Source: Nonlabens xylanidelens
Lineage (GTDB): Bacteria > Bacteroidota > Bacteroidia > Flavobacteriales > Flavobacteriaceae
Length of the DNA: 64,000 bases
Assembly: GCF_002934445.1 (NCBI RefSeq)
Contig: NZ_PTJE01000001.1
Span: 1,054,001 to 1,118,000, forward strand
Direction of reading: 5' to 3'
Under the pieces are notes generated by a model. The model ran no database searches and was not told where the DNA came from. It was given only the letters and a program-made list of their open reading frames with translations. Shown in pieces: positions 26,307 through 36,224 of this stretch. The position numbers and the translations under genes are program-made. The stretch's first letter is position 1. Each line of letters begins with the position of its first letter.

Positions 26307-28373
26307 ATGCGCTGGCTAGACTATCCTTTTTACAGAATTTTATTGTTTCTCATTGCTGGAATCTTATTTGCTAGATTCATAGAAATAGATCCTACGCTTT
26401 TTATTTATGCCATTTGTGGTGCTGTATTTTGTGCCATTACAGTATTGGTGATAGGTAAGTTTTCTTTTGGTTTCAAGGTTGTTTTTGCTCTTTCCGTTTA
26501 TAGTTTTTTCTTTTTTATAGGTGGAGCACATTTATATTTTCAAAATGAAATAAGTACAAATCATTTTATACAAAAGCAAACGCAAGGTCAGGATCATGTC
26601 CTACAATTAAAGCTATCTCAACGTCTAACACCCAATAAATTTAACGACCGATTTTATGCTCAGGTCATTGCACTAGATCAAGAAGCAGTTTCAGGTAATA
26701 CTCTTGTATTATTTAAAAGATCAGATAGTCTGGGGTACAAAGTAGGTGATCGACTCACCGTTTATGACGATGTGAATTTACCTGCATTTGCTCGTAACCC
26801 TGGCGACTTTGATTACAGGAATTATTTAAAATCTATAGACGTTTATGGTCAGGTGTACGTGGATAAACCTCGAATTTTAAGTTATACTAGTGGAGAAGGA
26901 GATTTAAGTTTCTTATTACGATTACGTAAAACTATTTTAACCGAATTAGCTGAGTCTGGTCTGAGAGATAGACCTAAAGCTATGATAGAGGCATTAGTTT
27001 TAGGACAGCGACAAAACGTAGACCCAGAGGTGACTAAAAGTTTTAGAGATGCAGGCGTTATCCATATACTAGCATTGAGTGGCCTACACGTGGGTATCAT
27101 ATTATTGATTTTAAGATTTCTGACTAGACGACTTTTAAGATTAAAGTATGGCCGCTGGATACAGAGTACTGTTCTAATTTTACTATTATGGGCATTTGCA
27201 TTACTTACAGGTATGTCTCCATCTATTATGCGAGCTGTAACTATGTTTTCTTTTGTAGCTGTCGGTATGAATCTTAAACGTAATGGATCAGTTTATCACA
27301 GTCTTACATTATGTGCATTTGTGCTTTTGTTGTATGATCCTAGATTGTTGTTTCAGGTAGGTTTTCAGTTAAGCTATATGGCGGTCTTTTCTATAGTGTT
27401 AATTCAGCCAGTCATTGCAGGGTTATGGACATGGCGCAATAAGGTCAAGGATTTCTTATGGAATATCTTTACAGTTACTCTAGCTGCTCAAATAGGTGTT
27501 GCAGGAATAAGTTTGTTTTATTTCCATCAGTTTCCAGGTCTGTTTATTCTAGGTAATATGATGTTGCTGCCATTACTACCATTTATCATCGGTGCGTCCT
27601 TATTACTTATACTTTTATTATTAATAGATTTCCCTACTGGATGGCTTACTGCCTCTTTAAATACAGTTTTAGAATTTATAATAGAAACCGTAGCTAGAAT
27701 AAGTTCTTGGGATGCATTCATCATTAAAGAGGTGCATGTTTCTTTATGGGAAACGGTTTTGTCTTATGTAGCATTATTTAGTGCGATTCTATTTCTACTG
27801 CCTTATTTTAAAAGAAGTAAAAGAGAGCGTTTCTATCTCAAAAAACCTAATTGGATGTTACACCTATGTATGGCTTCCTTAATACTGTTATTTGGTTTAA
27901 AAGGCTATAAATCTTACTCCTCTGGAGCGAATCAATTCCTGGTGTTACATCAAGCAACAGGAAGCGCTGTAAGTATTAGTAATAAGAATAACGCTGTGCT
28001 CTATACAGATTTACATGTAATGGACTCTATACGGGCTGTGAATAGTCTAGAGAGATTAAAAGCGATCGAGAATAATCGTGGTAAAACATTAGTGCTAGAT
28101 TCTCTTAAAAATTTGATGAGCTATAAAGGTGCTCAGCTCATAGTTGTAGATGAAAACAGCTTGTATAATACCAACATTAAGAATGCGACTATACTGCTCT
28201 CGCACTCTCCTAAAATTAATCTAGAAAGACTTATTCTAGATTTAAGTCCAAAACTTATTATAGCAGACGGCTCTAACTACCGTAATGTAGTAGATGCTTG
28301 GAAAGTCACCTGTGATAAGAACAAGGTAGAATTGCTCAATACTTATGAAGTAGGAGCGGTAGAGATTAATTAA
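26307..28373 (+). CDS. comEC: ComEC/Rec2 family DNA uptake channel
   Basis: 688 residues. Polytopic inner-membrane protein of natural transformation that passes single-stranded DNA. N-terminal helices with a DUF4131-type OB-like domain (about 60-190), then the Competence domain beginning HILALSGLHVGIILLIL and continuing over many helices to about residue 510. The C-terminal ~140 residues resemble the metallo-beta-lactamase position, but the HxHxDH metal motif is absent, which is usual for Bacteroidota ComEC. A near -7 element TATATTTA lies at about 26297-26304. It ends 4 bases into the convergent thioredoxin-like gene. Confidence 0.9.
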   Translation: MRWLDYPFYRILLFLIAGILFARFIEIDPTLFIYAICGAVFCAITVLVIGKFSFGFKVVFALSVYSFFFFIGGAHLYFQNEISTNHFIQKQTQGQDHVLQLKLSQRLTPNKFNDRFYAQVIALDQEAVSGNTLVLFKRSDSLGYKVGDRLTVYDDVNLPAFARNPGDFDYRNYLKSIDVYGQVYVDKPRILSYTSGEGDLSFLLRLRKTILTELAESGLRDRPKAMIEALVLGQRQNVDPEVTKSFRDAGVIHILALSGLHVGIILLILRFLTRRLLRLKYGRWIQSTVLILLLWAFALLTGMSPSIMRAVTMFSFVAVGMNLKRNGSVYHSLTLCAFVLLLYDPRLLFQVGFQLSYMAVFSIVLIQPVIAGLWTWRNKVKDFLWNIFTVTLAAQIGVAGISLFYFHQFPGLFILGNMMLLPLLPFIIGASLLLILLLLIDFPTGWLTASLNTVLEFIIETVARISSWDAFIIKEVHVSLWETVLSYVALFSAILFLLPYFKRSKRERFYLKKPNWMLHLCMASLILLFGLKGYKSYSSGANQFLVLHQATGSAVSISNKNNAVLYTDLHVMDSIRAVNSLERLKAIENNRGKTLVLDSLKNLMSYKGAQLIVVDENSLYNTNIKNATILLSHSPKINLERLILDLSPKLIIADGSNYRNVVDAWKVTCDKNKVELLNTYEVGAVEIN

Positions 28374-28894
28374 TCTTGTAGTTTATACTTAAAGTCACGC
28401 TGGTAATCACTCCATTTTTTACCTGTATTGATAGATCTGTATGTCTCGTCAGACAGCATAGTGATGTAAATCTCTAGCTTTTTTGAATCTAATTTACCTG
28501 GTACTGGGTTAATAATCGTCCCTTTCTCGTCAAAGAAAACTAAGGTAGGATATTCAAATATTCTTATAAACTCTGCAAATTGATGTTGTGCTCTATCATT
28601 ACGTTTCTTAAAGGGATTTGCATAAGTAGCTCCTTTGTAATTGATTACTTCTGTTCCTTCAGCATTAAATTTCACAGGGTAATAATTCTCATTGATGTAG
28701 GTGGCTATGTCCGCTTTCGCGAAAGCGTACTTATCCATCCATTTACAATTAGGACACCAGTCTGTGTAGGACTTCATTAAAATCTTGCGAGGTTCTTTTT
28801 GCTGAGCTTCTAATGCCTCGTTCATGGTCATCCAGTTTACTTGAGAAAAACCAAGTGCCGAAAACAATAGAAATACGATAGGGAATAATTTCAT
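28370..28894 (-). CDS. Periplasmic thioredoxin-like protein with WCPNC
   Basis: 174 residues with a signal peptide (MKLFPIVFLLFSALGFSQ). The thioredoxin active site is TDWCPNCKWMDKYAF (Cys47 and Cys50), followed by a cis-Pro segment YPTLVFFDEKG. It resembles DUF255/thioredoxin-7 proteins (DsbD gamma-like) that reduce periplasmic disulfides. It converges with comEC and overlaps it by 4 bases. The palindrome at 28712-28727 encodes YAFAKAD just after the active-site helix. Confidence 0.87.
   Translation of the reverse strand: MKLFPIVFLLFSALGFSQVNWMTMNEALEAQQKEPRKILMKSYTDWCPNCKWMDKYAFAKADIATYINENYYPVKFNAEGTEVINYKGATYANPFKKRNDRAQHQFAEFIRIFEYPTLVFFDEKGTIINPVPGKLDSKKLEIYITMLSDETYRSINTGKKWSDYQRDFKYKLQD
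28712..28727. repeat. Highly iterated palindrome copy 8 (in thioredoxin-like gene)
   Basis: CGCTTTCGCGAAAGCG, perfect 16 bp; A-F-A-K-A on the gene strand, about 6 residues after the second active-site Cys. Confidence 0.9.
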
Positions 28895-28924
28895 AAGGTA
28901 AAGTTACAAAATCTATCAACGCAA

Positions 28925-28949
28925 AAAACGCACCGTTATGGTGCGTTTT
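28925..28949 (-). terminator. Rho-independent terminator of the POT transporter gene
   Basis: AAAACGCACC / GGTGCGTTTT, perfect 10-bp stem and 5-base loop. On the minus strand it is followed by T-rich sequence, as expected for the end of the transporter transcript. Confidence 0.85.
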
Positions 28950-28977
28950 GTGTTAAAAATATGTTGGAACAAATTTA

Positions 28978-31062
28978 TTATCTGATTCCGTGCATTTTTT
29001 TGATCAAAATAGGTTTGATCAATAACATGACTATTCCAGCACCTATAGGTAATAACGTAAAAATCATGAAGAAAGTTGATAGTCCATATTGCTCAGAAAT
29101 AGAGTCAATGAAACTACCTGAAAGCCCTGCAAGAGTGTTAGCAATAAAGTTTGCAACAAACCATATACCGAACATTAAACTCATCAATTTAACTGGTGCT
29201 AGTTTACTTACATAAGATAGTCCTACTGGAGAGACGCATAGTTCTCCTAGTGTATGGAATAAGTAAGCTAGAATAAGCCATAAAATACTTACTGATGCTG
29301 TTTTTGCACCTTGTGGTATGTCCATAGAACCATAAGCAAGAGCTCCAAAACCTATTCCTAGAAGTATCAAACCGATGGCAAATTTTACTGGTCCAGAAGG
29401 ATTCATTTTAGATTCCCATATTCTCGAGAATACTGGTGCAAATGCAATAATGAAGAAAGAGTTGAGGATACCAAACCATGATGCTCCTATTTCTACTTCG
29501 TTCTCATTAATTTTAGTTAATGTTCCTTTAGTAGCGCTTTCGTCAGAAAAACCAACTCCTTGAGCTAGAAGAAGGTTGTAAGGATTACCTACTTTCATAA
29601 GTTTGTTCTCTTTCTTTTCTTCGTCACTAAGTTCATTGTACTCTCCTTCTTTTAAGTAAGTATCACCTAAGAAAATATCTGTAGATTGTTTTACTCCTTT
29701 TGCATCTGTGTATTCTACTATAGCATACTCAGCATCTTTCCAGAATAATCCTTTTTTAGAACGTGCTTCAAATTTAGTTATAACACCTTTTCTTATCATA
29801 CCTATAGAATCATTCTTAGCATTTACTATGTAGTTACCGTTTTGAATATTTGATTCGTTTTTCTTGTCGTCAGCAAAGTAAAGATCTAGTCCGCTACCTA
29901 CACTAATTCCTGTTTGAGAACCTATTTCAAAATCTTGAGTGGTAAGAATTTTAGTAACTCTAGAATTTCCGTTATCATCTACATAAGAAACTTGGTAAGA
30001 TTTAGTGTCAAAATCGTTCTTTATAACAAAAATAGCAATCGCCCATATGGTTATAAAACTAGCGATAAGCATGATGCTAGAAAGAGGATAGTCTTTCATA
30101 ATTTGTTTACACAACATAGCCAGTACCCATGTAACGATAATCAAAGGCACAATTACTAGAATTGTGTTTATGATAGTAAACGCACTTGCAGCACCACCGG
30201 TTAATACACGGTCTGTATAATCACCTGCAAAAATGGTCATGGATCCACCAGCTTGTTCAAATGCCATCCAGAAGAAAATTGTAAAAAAGGCAAGTACACC
30301 TATTACTATAATTCTATCACGTGATACTTTGTTTTTCTTAGCTTCTTCTACTACGTCTTCTATCGCATCTTCAGTTTCTTCTAATGAGTCTTCTACAGCG
30401 TCATCAAAATCTTGAGTTCCTTGTGGTGATAATCCTATTCTACCAAATATCTTTTGTACAAAATAGAATTGTAACATTCCTAAGAACATAAATATTCCTG
30501 CAAGACCAAAACCGTAATTCCATCCAAATTTCTCTCCTAAGTAACCACATAAAAGAATACCTAAGAATGCACCTGCGTTAATACCCATATAAAATATAGT
30601 ATAACCTGCATCTTTTTCTTTTCCTTGAGATTTGTATAGATTACCTACTATAGAAGAGATATTCGGCTTAAATAAACCGTTACCTAAAATCAATAGAGCA
30701 AGACCTAAATAGGTAAAGCTTACCGTTTCTATAGCCATTGCTGCATGCCCTAAAGTCATGATTAAAGCACCTATAACTACGGCTTTTCTAAAACCGAAAA
30801 ACTTGTCAGCTAAAAACCCACCTATAATCGGTGTCAAATAAACTAGTCCTGTATAAAAACCATACAGTGTTAAAGCATCTGCTCTTTCCCATCCCCAACC
30901 TTCATTTAATAAGGATGCGGTAAGAAAAAGAACTAATAAAGCTCTCATCCCGTAATAGGAGAAACGTTCCCACATTTCTGTGAAAAACAGAACAAATAGA
31001 CCAGCTGGGTGATCTAGAATGGTCTTTTGATTTGCGGCAGAACCGTTGAATTTAAATTCCAT
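28978..31062 (-). CDS. POT/PTR family proton-coupled di-/tripeptide transporter
   Basis: 694 residues. The POT signature is clear: FTEMWERFSYYGMRALLVLFL near the N-terminus (ExxERFxYYG), PIIGGFLADKFFGFRKAV, and the second signature IFYMGINAGAFLGILLCGYLGEKFGW. The protein is longer than DtpA-type proteins because of a hydrophilic stretch of about 150 residues (roughly 350-500) between later helices, seen in many Bacteroidota POT proteins. It imports small peptides with protons. The DPP-IV gene lies 36 bases upstream on the same strand, giving an extracellular dipeptide-releasing enzyme with its importer. Confidence 0.93.
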   Translation of the reverse strand: MEFKFNGSAANQKTILDHPAGLFVLFFTEMWERFSYYGMRALLVLFLTASLLNEGWGWERADALTLYGFYTGLVYLTPIIGGFLADKFFGFRKAVVIGALIMTLGHAAMAIETVSFTYLGLALLILGNGLFKPNISSIVGNLYKSQGKEKDAGYTIFYMGINAGAFLGILLCGYLGEKFGWNYGFGLAGIFMFLGMLQFYFVQKIFGRIGLSPQGTQDFDDAVEDSLEETEDAIEDVVEEAKKNKVSRDRIIVIGVLAFFTIFFWMAFEQAGGSMTIFAGDYTDRVLTGGAASAFTIINTILVIVPLIIVTWVLAMLCKQIMKDYPLSSIMLIASFITIWAIAIFVIKNDFDTKSYQVSYVDDNGNSRVTKILTTQDFEIGSQTGISVGSGLDLYFADDKKNESNIQNGNYIVNAKNDSIGMIRKGVITKFEARSKKGLFWKDAEYAIVEYTDAKGVKQSTDIFLGDTYLKEGEYNELSDEEKKENKLMKVGNPYNLLLAQGVGFSDESATKGTLTKINENEVEIGASWFGILNSFFIIAFAPVFSRIWESKMNPSGPVKFAIGLILLGIGFGALAYGSMDIPQGAKTASVSILWLILAYLFHTLGELCVSPVGLSYVSKLAPVKLMSLMFGIWFVANFIANTLAGLSGSFIDSISEQYGLSTFFMIFTLLPIGAGIVMLLIKPILIKKMHGIR

Positions 31063-31098
31063 ATGTATAGTTTATGTTTATAGTTGAGTTGATTGTTA

Positions 31099-33252
31099 TT
31101 ATAAATTCTCTTTGATAAAATTAGTCATCTTGTTGTACAAGTGTATTCTAGTGTTACCACCGTAAATACCGTGGTTTTTATCTGGATAAATAGCCCAGTC
31201 AAATTGCTTGTCAGCCTGCACAAGTGCTTCTACCATTCTCATGGTGTTTTGAACATGCACATTATCGTCTGCAGTACCGTGTACTAAAAGATATTTCCCT
31301 TTTAACTTATCTACATGGTTTATAGGACTGTTATCATCATAACCACTTGCGTTTTCTTGTGGTGTAGTCATGTAACGTTCTGTATAGATAGAATCGTAAA
31401 ACCTCCAGTTAGTCACTGGTGCAACTGCAATCGCCATACTAAAAGTGTCATTACCTTTTAATAAACAGTTAGAACTCATAAAGCCACCATAAGACCATCC
31501 CCATATTCCTACGCGGCTGGCATCTACATAATCCATAGAACCTAGTTGTTTTGCAGCAGCGATTTGATCTTCTACTTCATATTTACCTAATTCTTTTTGA
31601 GTAACTTTTTTAAAGTCTGCTCCTTTAAAACCTGTACCACGTGGGTCTACACAAACAACGATGTAACCCTCGTTTGCAAGCATACTGTACCAGAAGTCAT
31701 TTGCTCCATACCAGCTATTTGCTACAGATTGTGATCCAGGACCACTGTATTGAGTCATGAATAATGGATACGTCTTGTTAGGGTCAAAGTCTTTAGGCTT
31801 CATAGTCCACATATTCAAGTCGTTTCCATTAATATTAATGGTAGAGAACTCCTTTTGTGCTACCTGGTAATTACTAAGCTTTGTAGTAAGATCATTATTG
31901 TTTTTAATTTCACGCACCTTTTTACCATCCTTTGCATTGTTCAAAGTATACACCGGTGGAGTAGTAGCGCTAGAAAAAGTATTGATAAAGTAAGTAAAGT
32001 TTTTACTAAAAGAAGCACTGTTAGTTCCTATTTGAGCAGATAGTTTTTTCTTTTTCTTACCTTTTAAAGAGATAGAGTAAATACCTCTATTTATAGAACC
32101 ATCTTCAGTACTTTGAAAATAGATGCGTTTTGATTTTGCATCATAACCGTAGTAAGAGGTAACATCCCAGTTACCTTTAGTTAGTTGTTTTTTCTCCGTA
32201 CCATTTGCATCATAAAGATAGATGTGTCTCCAGTTATCCTTTTCACTAGTCCATAAGAAACTTCCATCTTTTAAGAAAGTAAGGTCGTCAGTTACATCTA
32301 CGTATGCAGTGTCCTTTTCAGTAAAAGCGATACTCGCTTTACCACTTGCATCTACATAGTAAAAGTCTAGCACATTTTGATGTCTATTTAAAACCTGCGC
32401 AGCTAGTTTACCGTTAGGTGAATAGTTTATTCTAGCAATGTAAAATTCTTCATTACGACCTAGTGCAACTTCTTTTCTTGCTCCAGTAGATAGTGTAAAC
32501 TGGTGTAAAGCAACTACAGCATTTTTTTCTCCAGCCTTAGGGTATTTAAAAACATATGGTTTTTGGTACAATTCGTTACCATAAACATCCATAGAGAATT
32601 CTGGAACAGCACTTTCGTCAAAAGATATAAAAGCAATTTGCTCACTATTAGGACTCCACTCATAAGCTTTTACTATAGCAAACTCTTCTTCATAAACCCA
32701 GTCAGTAACACCATTAATAAGTTTATTTGTTACACCATCTGTAGTAGCTTGTATAACAGCGCCGCTTTCTAGATTTTTATAGTAAATATTGTTTTCAAAA
32801 ACATATGCTACCTTTTTACCGTCAGGAGAAAAAGAAGGACTTCTAACTAGATCATCACTTAAAGAGGTCAACTCTTTAGTTTCTAAATTAAGAATATGAA
32901 CTTTATCATTAGAACTACGTCTGAAAATTTGAGAACTTTCAGAAATAATCATCATTTGTTTCTCATCACTACTTAAAATATAGTCACGTATAGGTAATTG
33001 AATATCAGAGCTACTTACTAGAGTTCCAGTTTTTTCACCAGTTGTATAACTGTACTTATCTATAGTTTGAGTACGATCTCTATTATAGTTGAGAACTAAA
33101 TATTCTGTTCCATTGTTTAAAGACGCTAGAGACTGTAGCCCTTGTGTGCGAAATTCACCTCTGTAAATATCTTCTACACTAATGTTTTTCTGTGCGGTAA
33201 TGCTTTGACTTACAAATATAAAAGCCAATAAAAGCATGCAGTTTTTGATCAT
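31099..33252 (-). CDS. Dipeptidyl peptidase IV (S9B prolyl oligopeptidase family)
   Basis: 717 residues with a signal peptide (MIKNCMLLLAFIFVSQSITAQ). The N-terminal half is a DPP-IV beta-propeller; the substrate N-terminus binding Glu pair is probably in VYEEEFAI. The alpha/beta-hydrolase C-terminal domain holds the triad Ser587 (GWSYGGF), Asp near 662 (HGTADDNVH) and His694 (KNHGIYGG). It releases X-Pro or X-Ala dipeptides from peptides outside the inner membrane and the neighbouring POT transporter can take them in. No exact TAnnTTTG is seen upstream. Confidence 0.94.
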   Translation of the reverse strand: MIKNCMLLLAFIFVSQSITAQKNISVEDIYRGEFRTQGLQSLASLNNGTEYLVLNYNRDRTQTIDKYSYTTGEKTGTLVSSSDIQLPIRDYILSSDEKQMMIISESSQIFRRSSNDKVHILNLETKELTSLSDDLVRSPSFSPDGKKVAYVFENNIYYKNLESGAVIQATTDGVTNKLINGVTDWVYEEEFAIVKAYEWSPNSEQIAFISFDESAVPEFSMDVYGNELYQKPYVFKYPKAGEKNAVVALHQFTLSTGARKEVALGRNEEFYIARINYSPNGKLAAQVLNRHQNVLDFYYVDASGKASIAFTEKDTAYVDVTDDLTFLKDGSFLWTSEKDNWRHIYLYDANGTEKKQLTKGNWDVTSYYGYDAKSKRIYFQSTEDGSINRGIYSISLKGKKKKKLSAQIGTNSASFSKNFTYFINTFSSATTPPVYTLNNAKDGKKVREIKNNNDLTTKLSNYQVAQKEFSTININGNDLNMWTMKPKDFDPNKTYPLFMTQYSGPGSQSVANSWYGANDFWYSMLANEGYIVVCVDPRGTGFKGADFKKVTQKELGKYEVEDQIAAAKQLGSMDYVDASRVGIWGWSYGGFMSSNCLLKGNDTFSMAIAVAPVTNWRFYDSIYTERYMTTPQENASGYDDNSPINHVDKLKGKYLLVHGTADDNVHVQNTMRMVEALVQADKQFDWAIYPDKNHGIYGGNTRIHLYNKMTNFIKENL

Positions 33253-33355
33253 TCCTTAGTTTTAATTACGTGTGACCTCAATTTTACAAAAAATACACCA
33301 ATAAAGCTACGGTTTGGGCAATTATCCTATATAAGGGAATTATGCATAACGATTG

Positions 33356-33363
33356 TATCTTTG
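33356..33363 (+). promoter_or_regulatory. -7 element (TATCTTTG) of HMG-CoA reductase gene
   Basis: Exact TAnnTTTG 17 bases before ATG 33381. Its presence downstream of ATG 33342 argues that translation starts at 33381. No TTG at the -33 position. Confidence 0.55.
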
Positions 33364-33380
33364 CCATTCAATTATATTTT

Positions 33381-34688
33381 ATGCAACCTGTTACCGGATT
33401 CTCAAAACTCTCAAAATCACAAAAAATAGATTGGCTTGTTACTAATCATTTAAATGATAATGCTACGGCTAGAGAAACGCTAACCCAATACTGGAATGAA
33501 GATCAGAAATTACAAGATCTACACGACGGTTTCAGTGAGAATACGGTGACTAACTATTACTTCCCATTTGGGCTGGCTCCTAACTTTAAGATTGATGGCC
33601 AGCTGGTCACTATTCCTATGGCGATAGAGGAGAGTAGTGTGGTGGCTGCGGCTAGTAAAGCCGCTAAATTTTGGATGGATCGTGGTGGTTTTAAAACCGT
33701 GATAAAAGGAACTAAAAAGGTAGGGCAGGTACATTTGATGTATCATGGTTTGAGCAGTGAGATGGATGCTTTTTATGCTTTCGCGAAAGCGGAATTACTA
33801 CAATCTCTAGAACAAATAAACGCCTCGATGAAAAAACGTGGTGGCGGTATAGTCTCTCTAGATTTAATCGATAAGACCAAAAACCTAAAAGGTTATTACC
33901 AATTGCACGCAACCTTTGAAACCAAAGATGCAATGGGAGCCAATTTTATAAACACCACGCTAGAGCAACTAGCAACTACTTTTAGATTAAAAGCATCTCA
34001 ATTTGATGGATTCTCTAGCGATGTACCAGAGGTTATCATGAGTATATTGAGTAACTATGTGCCAGAATGTGTGGTGAATGTTTCTGTGTCTTGTAAAATA
34101 GATGAGATAGGGACTATCAATGGAGTAACGGGAAAAGAATTTGCTAGAAAATTTGTACAAGCGGTAGATATCGCAACGGTAGAACCTTATCGTGCTGTCA
34201 CGCATAATAAAGGAATCATGAACGGTATAGATGCTGTGGTTATTGCTACAGGAAATGATTTTAGAGCGGTAGAGGCTGGTGTGCATGCTTATGCAGCGAG
34301 AGATGGTCAGTACCGCAGTCTTACTAAAGCTAGAGTTGAGAACGATACCTTTATTTTTGAGGCAGATTTCCCTCTAGCGCTAGGAACTGTAGGTGGACTC
34401 ACTTCTTTACATCCACTCTCTAAACTTGCGTTGCAGATATTAGAAAACCCAAGTGCAGAGCATTTAATGAAAGTAACTGCTGTGGCAGGATTGGCTCAAA
34501 ACTTTGCAGCTCTTCATTCTCTTGTTACTACCGGTATACAGGCAGGACACATGAAAATGCATCTGGTTAATATGCTAGAACAAATAGGAGCAACAGATGT
34601 AGAAAAGGATTTGTTGCGCAAAGAATATGCTGATAAAACCCCTAGTTTTTCTGCGTTAAGAGAAAGTCTGTTAGTATTAAGAAGTTAG
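33381..34688 (+). CDS. mvaA: Hydroxymethylglutaryl-CoA reductase, degradative/class II type
   Basis: 435 residues from ATG 33381. Catalyses HMG-CoA to mevalonate, the committed step of isoprenoid synthesis; Flavobacteriaceae use the mevalonate route. Diagnostic blocks are PMAIEESSVVAAASKAAKFW (catalytic Glu), the central NAD(P)-binding part with DAVVIATGNDFRAVEAG, and LGTVGGLTSLHPL. Size fits class II (about 430 residues). An in-frame ATG at 33342 lies before the promoter element and is rejected. A palindrome at 33777-33790 encodes FYAFAKAEL. Confidence 0.93.
   Translation: MQPVTGFSKLSKSQKIDWLVTNHLNDNATARETLTQYWNEDQKLQDLHDGFSENTVTNYYFPFGLAPNFKIDGQLVTIPMAIEESSVVAAASKAAKFWMDRGGFKTVIKGTKKVGQVHLMYHGLSSEMDAFYAFAKAELLQSLEQINASMKKRGGGIVSLDLIDKTKNLKGYYQLHATFETKDAMGANFINTTLEQLATTFRLKASQFDGFSSDVPEVIMSILSNYVPECVVNVSVSCKIDEIGTINGVTGKEFARKFVQAVDIATVEPYRAVTHNKGIMNGIDAVVIATGNDFRAVEAGVHAYAARDGQYRSLTKARVENDTFIFEADFPLALGTVGGLTSLHPLSKLALQILENPSAEHLMKVTAVAGLAQNFAALHSLVTTGIQAGHMKMHLVNMLEQIGATDVEKDLLRKEYADKTPSFSALRESLLVLRS
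33777..33790. repeat. Highly iterated palindrome copy 9 (in HMG-CoA reductase gene)
   Basis: GCTTTCGCGAAAGC, perfect 14 bp, read A-F-A-K-A in a predicted helix. Confidence 0.9.
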
Positions 34689-34717
34689 ATAAGTTTTCTA
34701 TCTATAGCCTGATAGTA

Positions 34718-35077
34718 TTAAATCCAGTCTAGTTTTTCTTTAGTTATTTCATGTTGTACGTCGCCAGTATGTTTTATAACTGCTGGTTCAAATAACATGA
34801 TGTGTACTTCTTCATGTGCAATAGGTTTGTGCTCTACTCCGCGAGGTACAATATACAGGTCGCCTTCATTAAGGGTTATGGTGTTGTCTCTTAGTTCTAT
34901 AATCAACTGACCTTTGATAACATAGAATAACTCGTCTTCATTAATATGGTCATGCCAGACAAACTCACCTTGCAGTTTTGCTAGCTTTACGTGCTGTCCA
35001 TTTAACTCACCTATTATTTTAGGAGTCCACTGATCATTAAATAAACTCAGTTTTTCTTTTAGATTAATGGCGCTCAT
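34718..35077 (-). CDS. Single-domain cupin protein
   Basis: 119 residues, one cupin barrel. Metal-binding pattern HDHINEDE...F (His, His, Glu) in motif 1 and PRGVEHKP (His) in motif 2. No specific activity can be named; size is too small for 3-hydroxyanthranilate dioxygenase. Its ATG overlaps the end of the upstream membrane-protein gene by 4 bases, so both are co-translated. Confidence 0.85.
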   Translation of the reverse strand: MSAINLKEKLSLFNDQWTPKIIGELNGQHVKLAKLQGEFVWHDHINEDELFYVIKGQLIIELRDNTITLNEGDLYIVPRGVEHKPIAHEEVHIMLFEPAVIKHTGDVQHEITKEKLDWI

Positions 35078-36144
35078 AATTTTTCTTTTATTGTATCTGG
35101 GTGAATGTAATAAATGTCGTCTGTATATGGAATTTTAGTTTTTATATTCTCTAGTATTTGATCATAAATAACTAGCTCTGGATGTAGCGCGATACCTCGT
35201 TCTTCCATAGAATAACGCTGTAAACTGATTAACATCTTTTCATGATCAGGTATGCGATCATAATTGGCAAATTGCTCTACTTTTTTATTGATAACGAGGT
35301 AACCACTTTTTGATGTGCCAGAATATAGCTTCATACTTAGATTTTCTGGAACCCATGTAATTTGTGAAAGTCCGGGCAGTAACCAGAAGAATATACCTAG
35401 TAGGGATACAATCGATTTTGCAGATCCTATTCTGAAGGTCGAAAAAGCGCTTTTTCTAAACAAATATATCAGTACCATCACCATCATGATATTCCATGGA
35501 AGAACGATAATATTCCAGTCCAGCTTCCACGGGCCTAATTTCCAAATAACGATGGTATGCATAATTATAATTACGATGCAGGCAAATTTGCGCGTAAACG
35601 GAATCAACAATAATAAACCACTTAGTATTTCTACCATGGAAAACGTATATCCTATAGTCTCTGTGTAATGGATAGGTAAGGAATGAAACCATAATCTAGG
35701 TGCTATATGGGTAACAAAACCTGGGTTTAACTTATGCAAACCACTAAAAATATAAATTCCTGAAGCTATAATTAGCAATGCAGTATATAGAATACTAGAG
35801 TCGTATTTAAGTAAAATGAGCGATGTGAATATCCCTAAATAAACAATCATGTATGGTGTTAGTCTATGAAGGTCTAACAAAATAAGTGCTACATATAACA
35901 CCACGGCTATAAAAAGCAGCCATTTTGCAATTCTAACATTGATAAATAGACTAACCACCGGAAGTAAAAACACAGACGCGGCAATTAGGGATGTAAAAAC
36001 ATCAGTTATTTTGATGCCTAATAAAGAAACCGTTAAGAACTGATGAGATTTAAAAAAACCATTAAAGCCCAAGAATGCTGTTGCTAGCCAGCAAATTATT
36101 AATGTGGCGTTAAGGACATAACGATTTGAAAAATGTAAATTCAA
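35074..36144 (-). CDS. Polytopic membrane protein (HTTM/DoxX-like)
   Basis: 356 residues with about eight hydrophobic helices in the first 265 residues, then a soluble tail of about 90 residues (LYSGTSKSGYLVINKKVEQ...). The segment FSGLHKLNPGFVTHIAPRLW and the following VEILSGLLLLIPF are similar to the helix pair of DoxX and HTTM (vitamin-K carboxylase-like) proteins. I cannot name a substrate. It forms an overlapping pair with the cupin gene and ends upstream of a terminator belonging to the next operon. Confidence 0.65.
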   Translation of the reverse strand: MNLHFSNRYVLNATLIICWLATAFLGFNGFFKSHQFLTVSLLGIKITDVFTSLIAASVFLLPVVSLFINVRIAKWLLFIAVVLYVALILLDLHRLTPYMIVYLGIFTSLILLKYDSSILYTALLIIASGIYIFSGLHKLNPGFVTHIAPRLWFHSLPIHYTETIGYTFSMVEILSGLLLLIPFTRKFACIVIIIMHTIVIWKLGPWKLDWNIIVLPWNIMMVMVLIYLFRKSAFSTFRIGSAKSIVSLLGIFFWLLPGLSQITWVPENLSMKLYSGTSKSGYLVINKKVEQFANYDRIPDHEKMLISLQRYSMEERGIALHPELVIYDQILENIKTKIPYTDDIYYIHPDTIKEKL

Positions 36145-36173
36145 CAGTTTTAATTTAAATTCAAGATATAAAA

Positions 36174-36201
36174 AAAACGAGGAATATGAATTCCTCGTTT
36201 T
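36174..36201 (-). terminator. Rho-independent terminator after the thioredoxin-like lipoprotein gene
   Basis: AAAACGAGGAAT / ATTCCTCGTTTT, perfect 12-bp stem, 4-base loop, with seven T following on the minus strand. Confidence 0.88.
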
Positions 36202-36224
36202 ATGATATTACTGTTATGTTTTTA

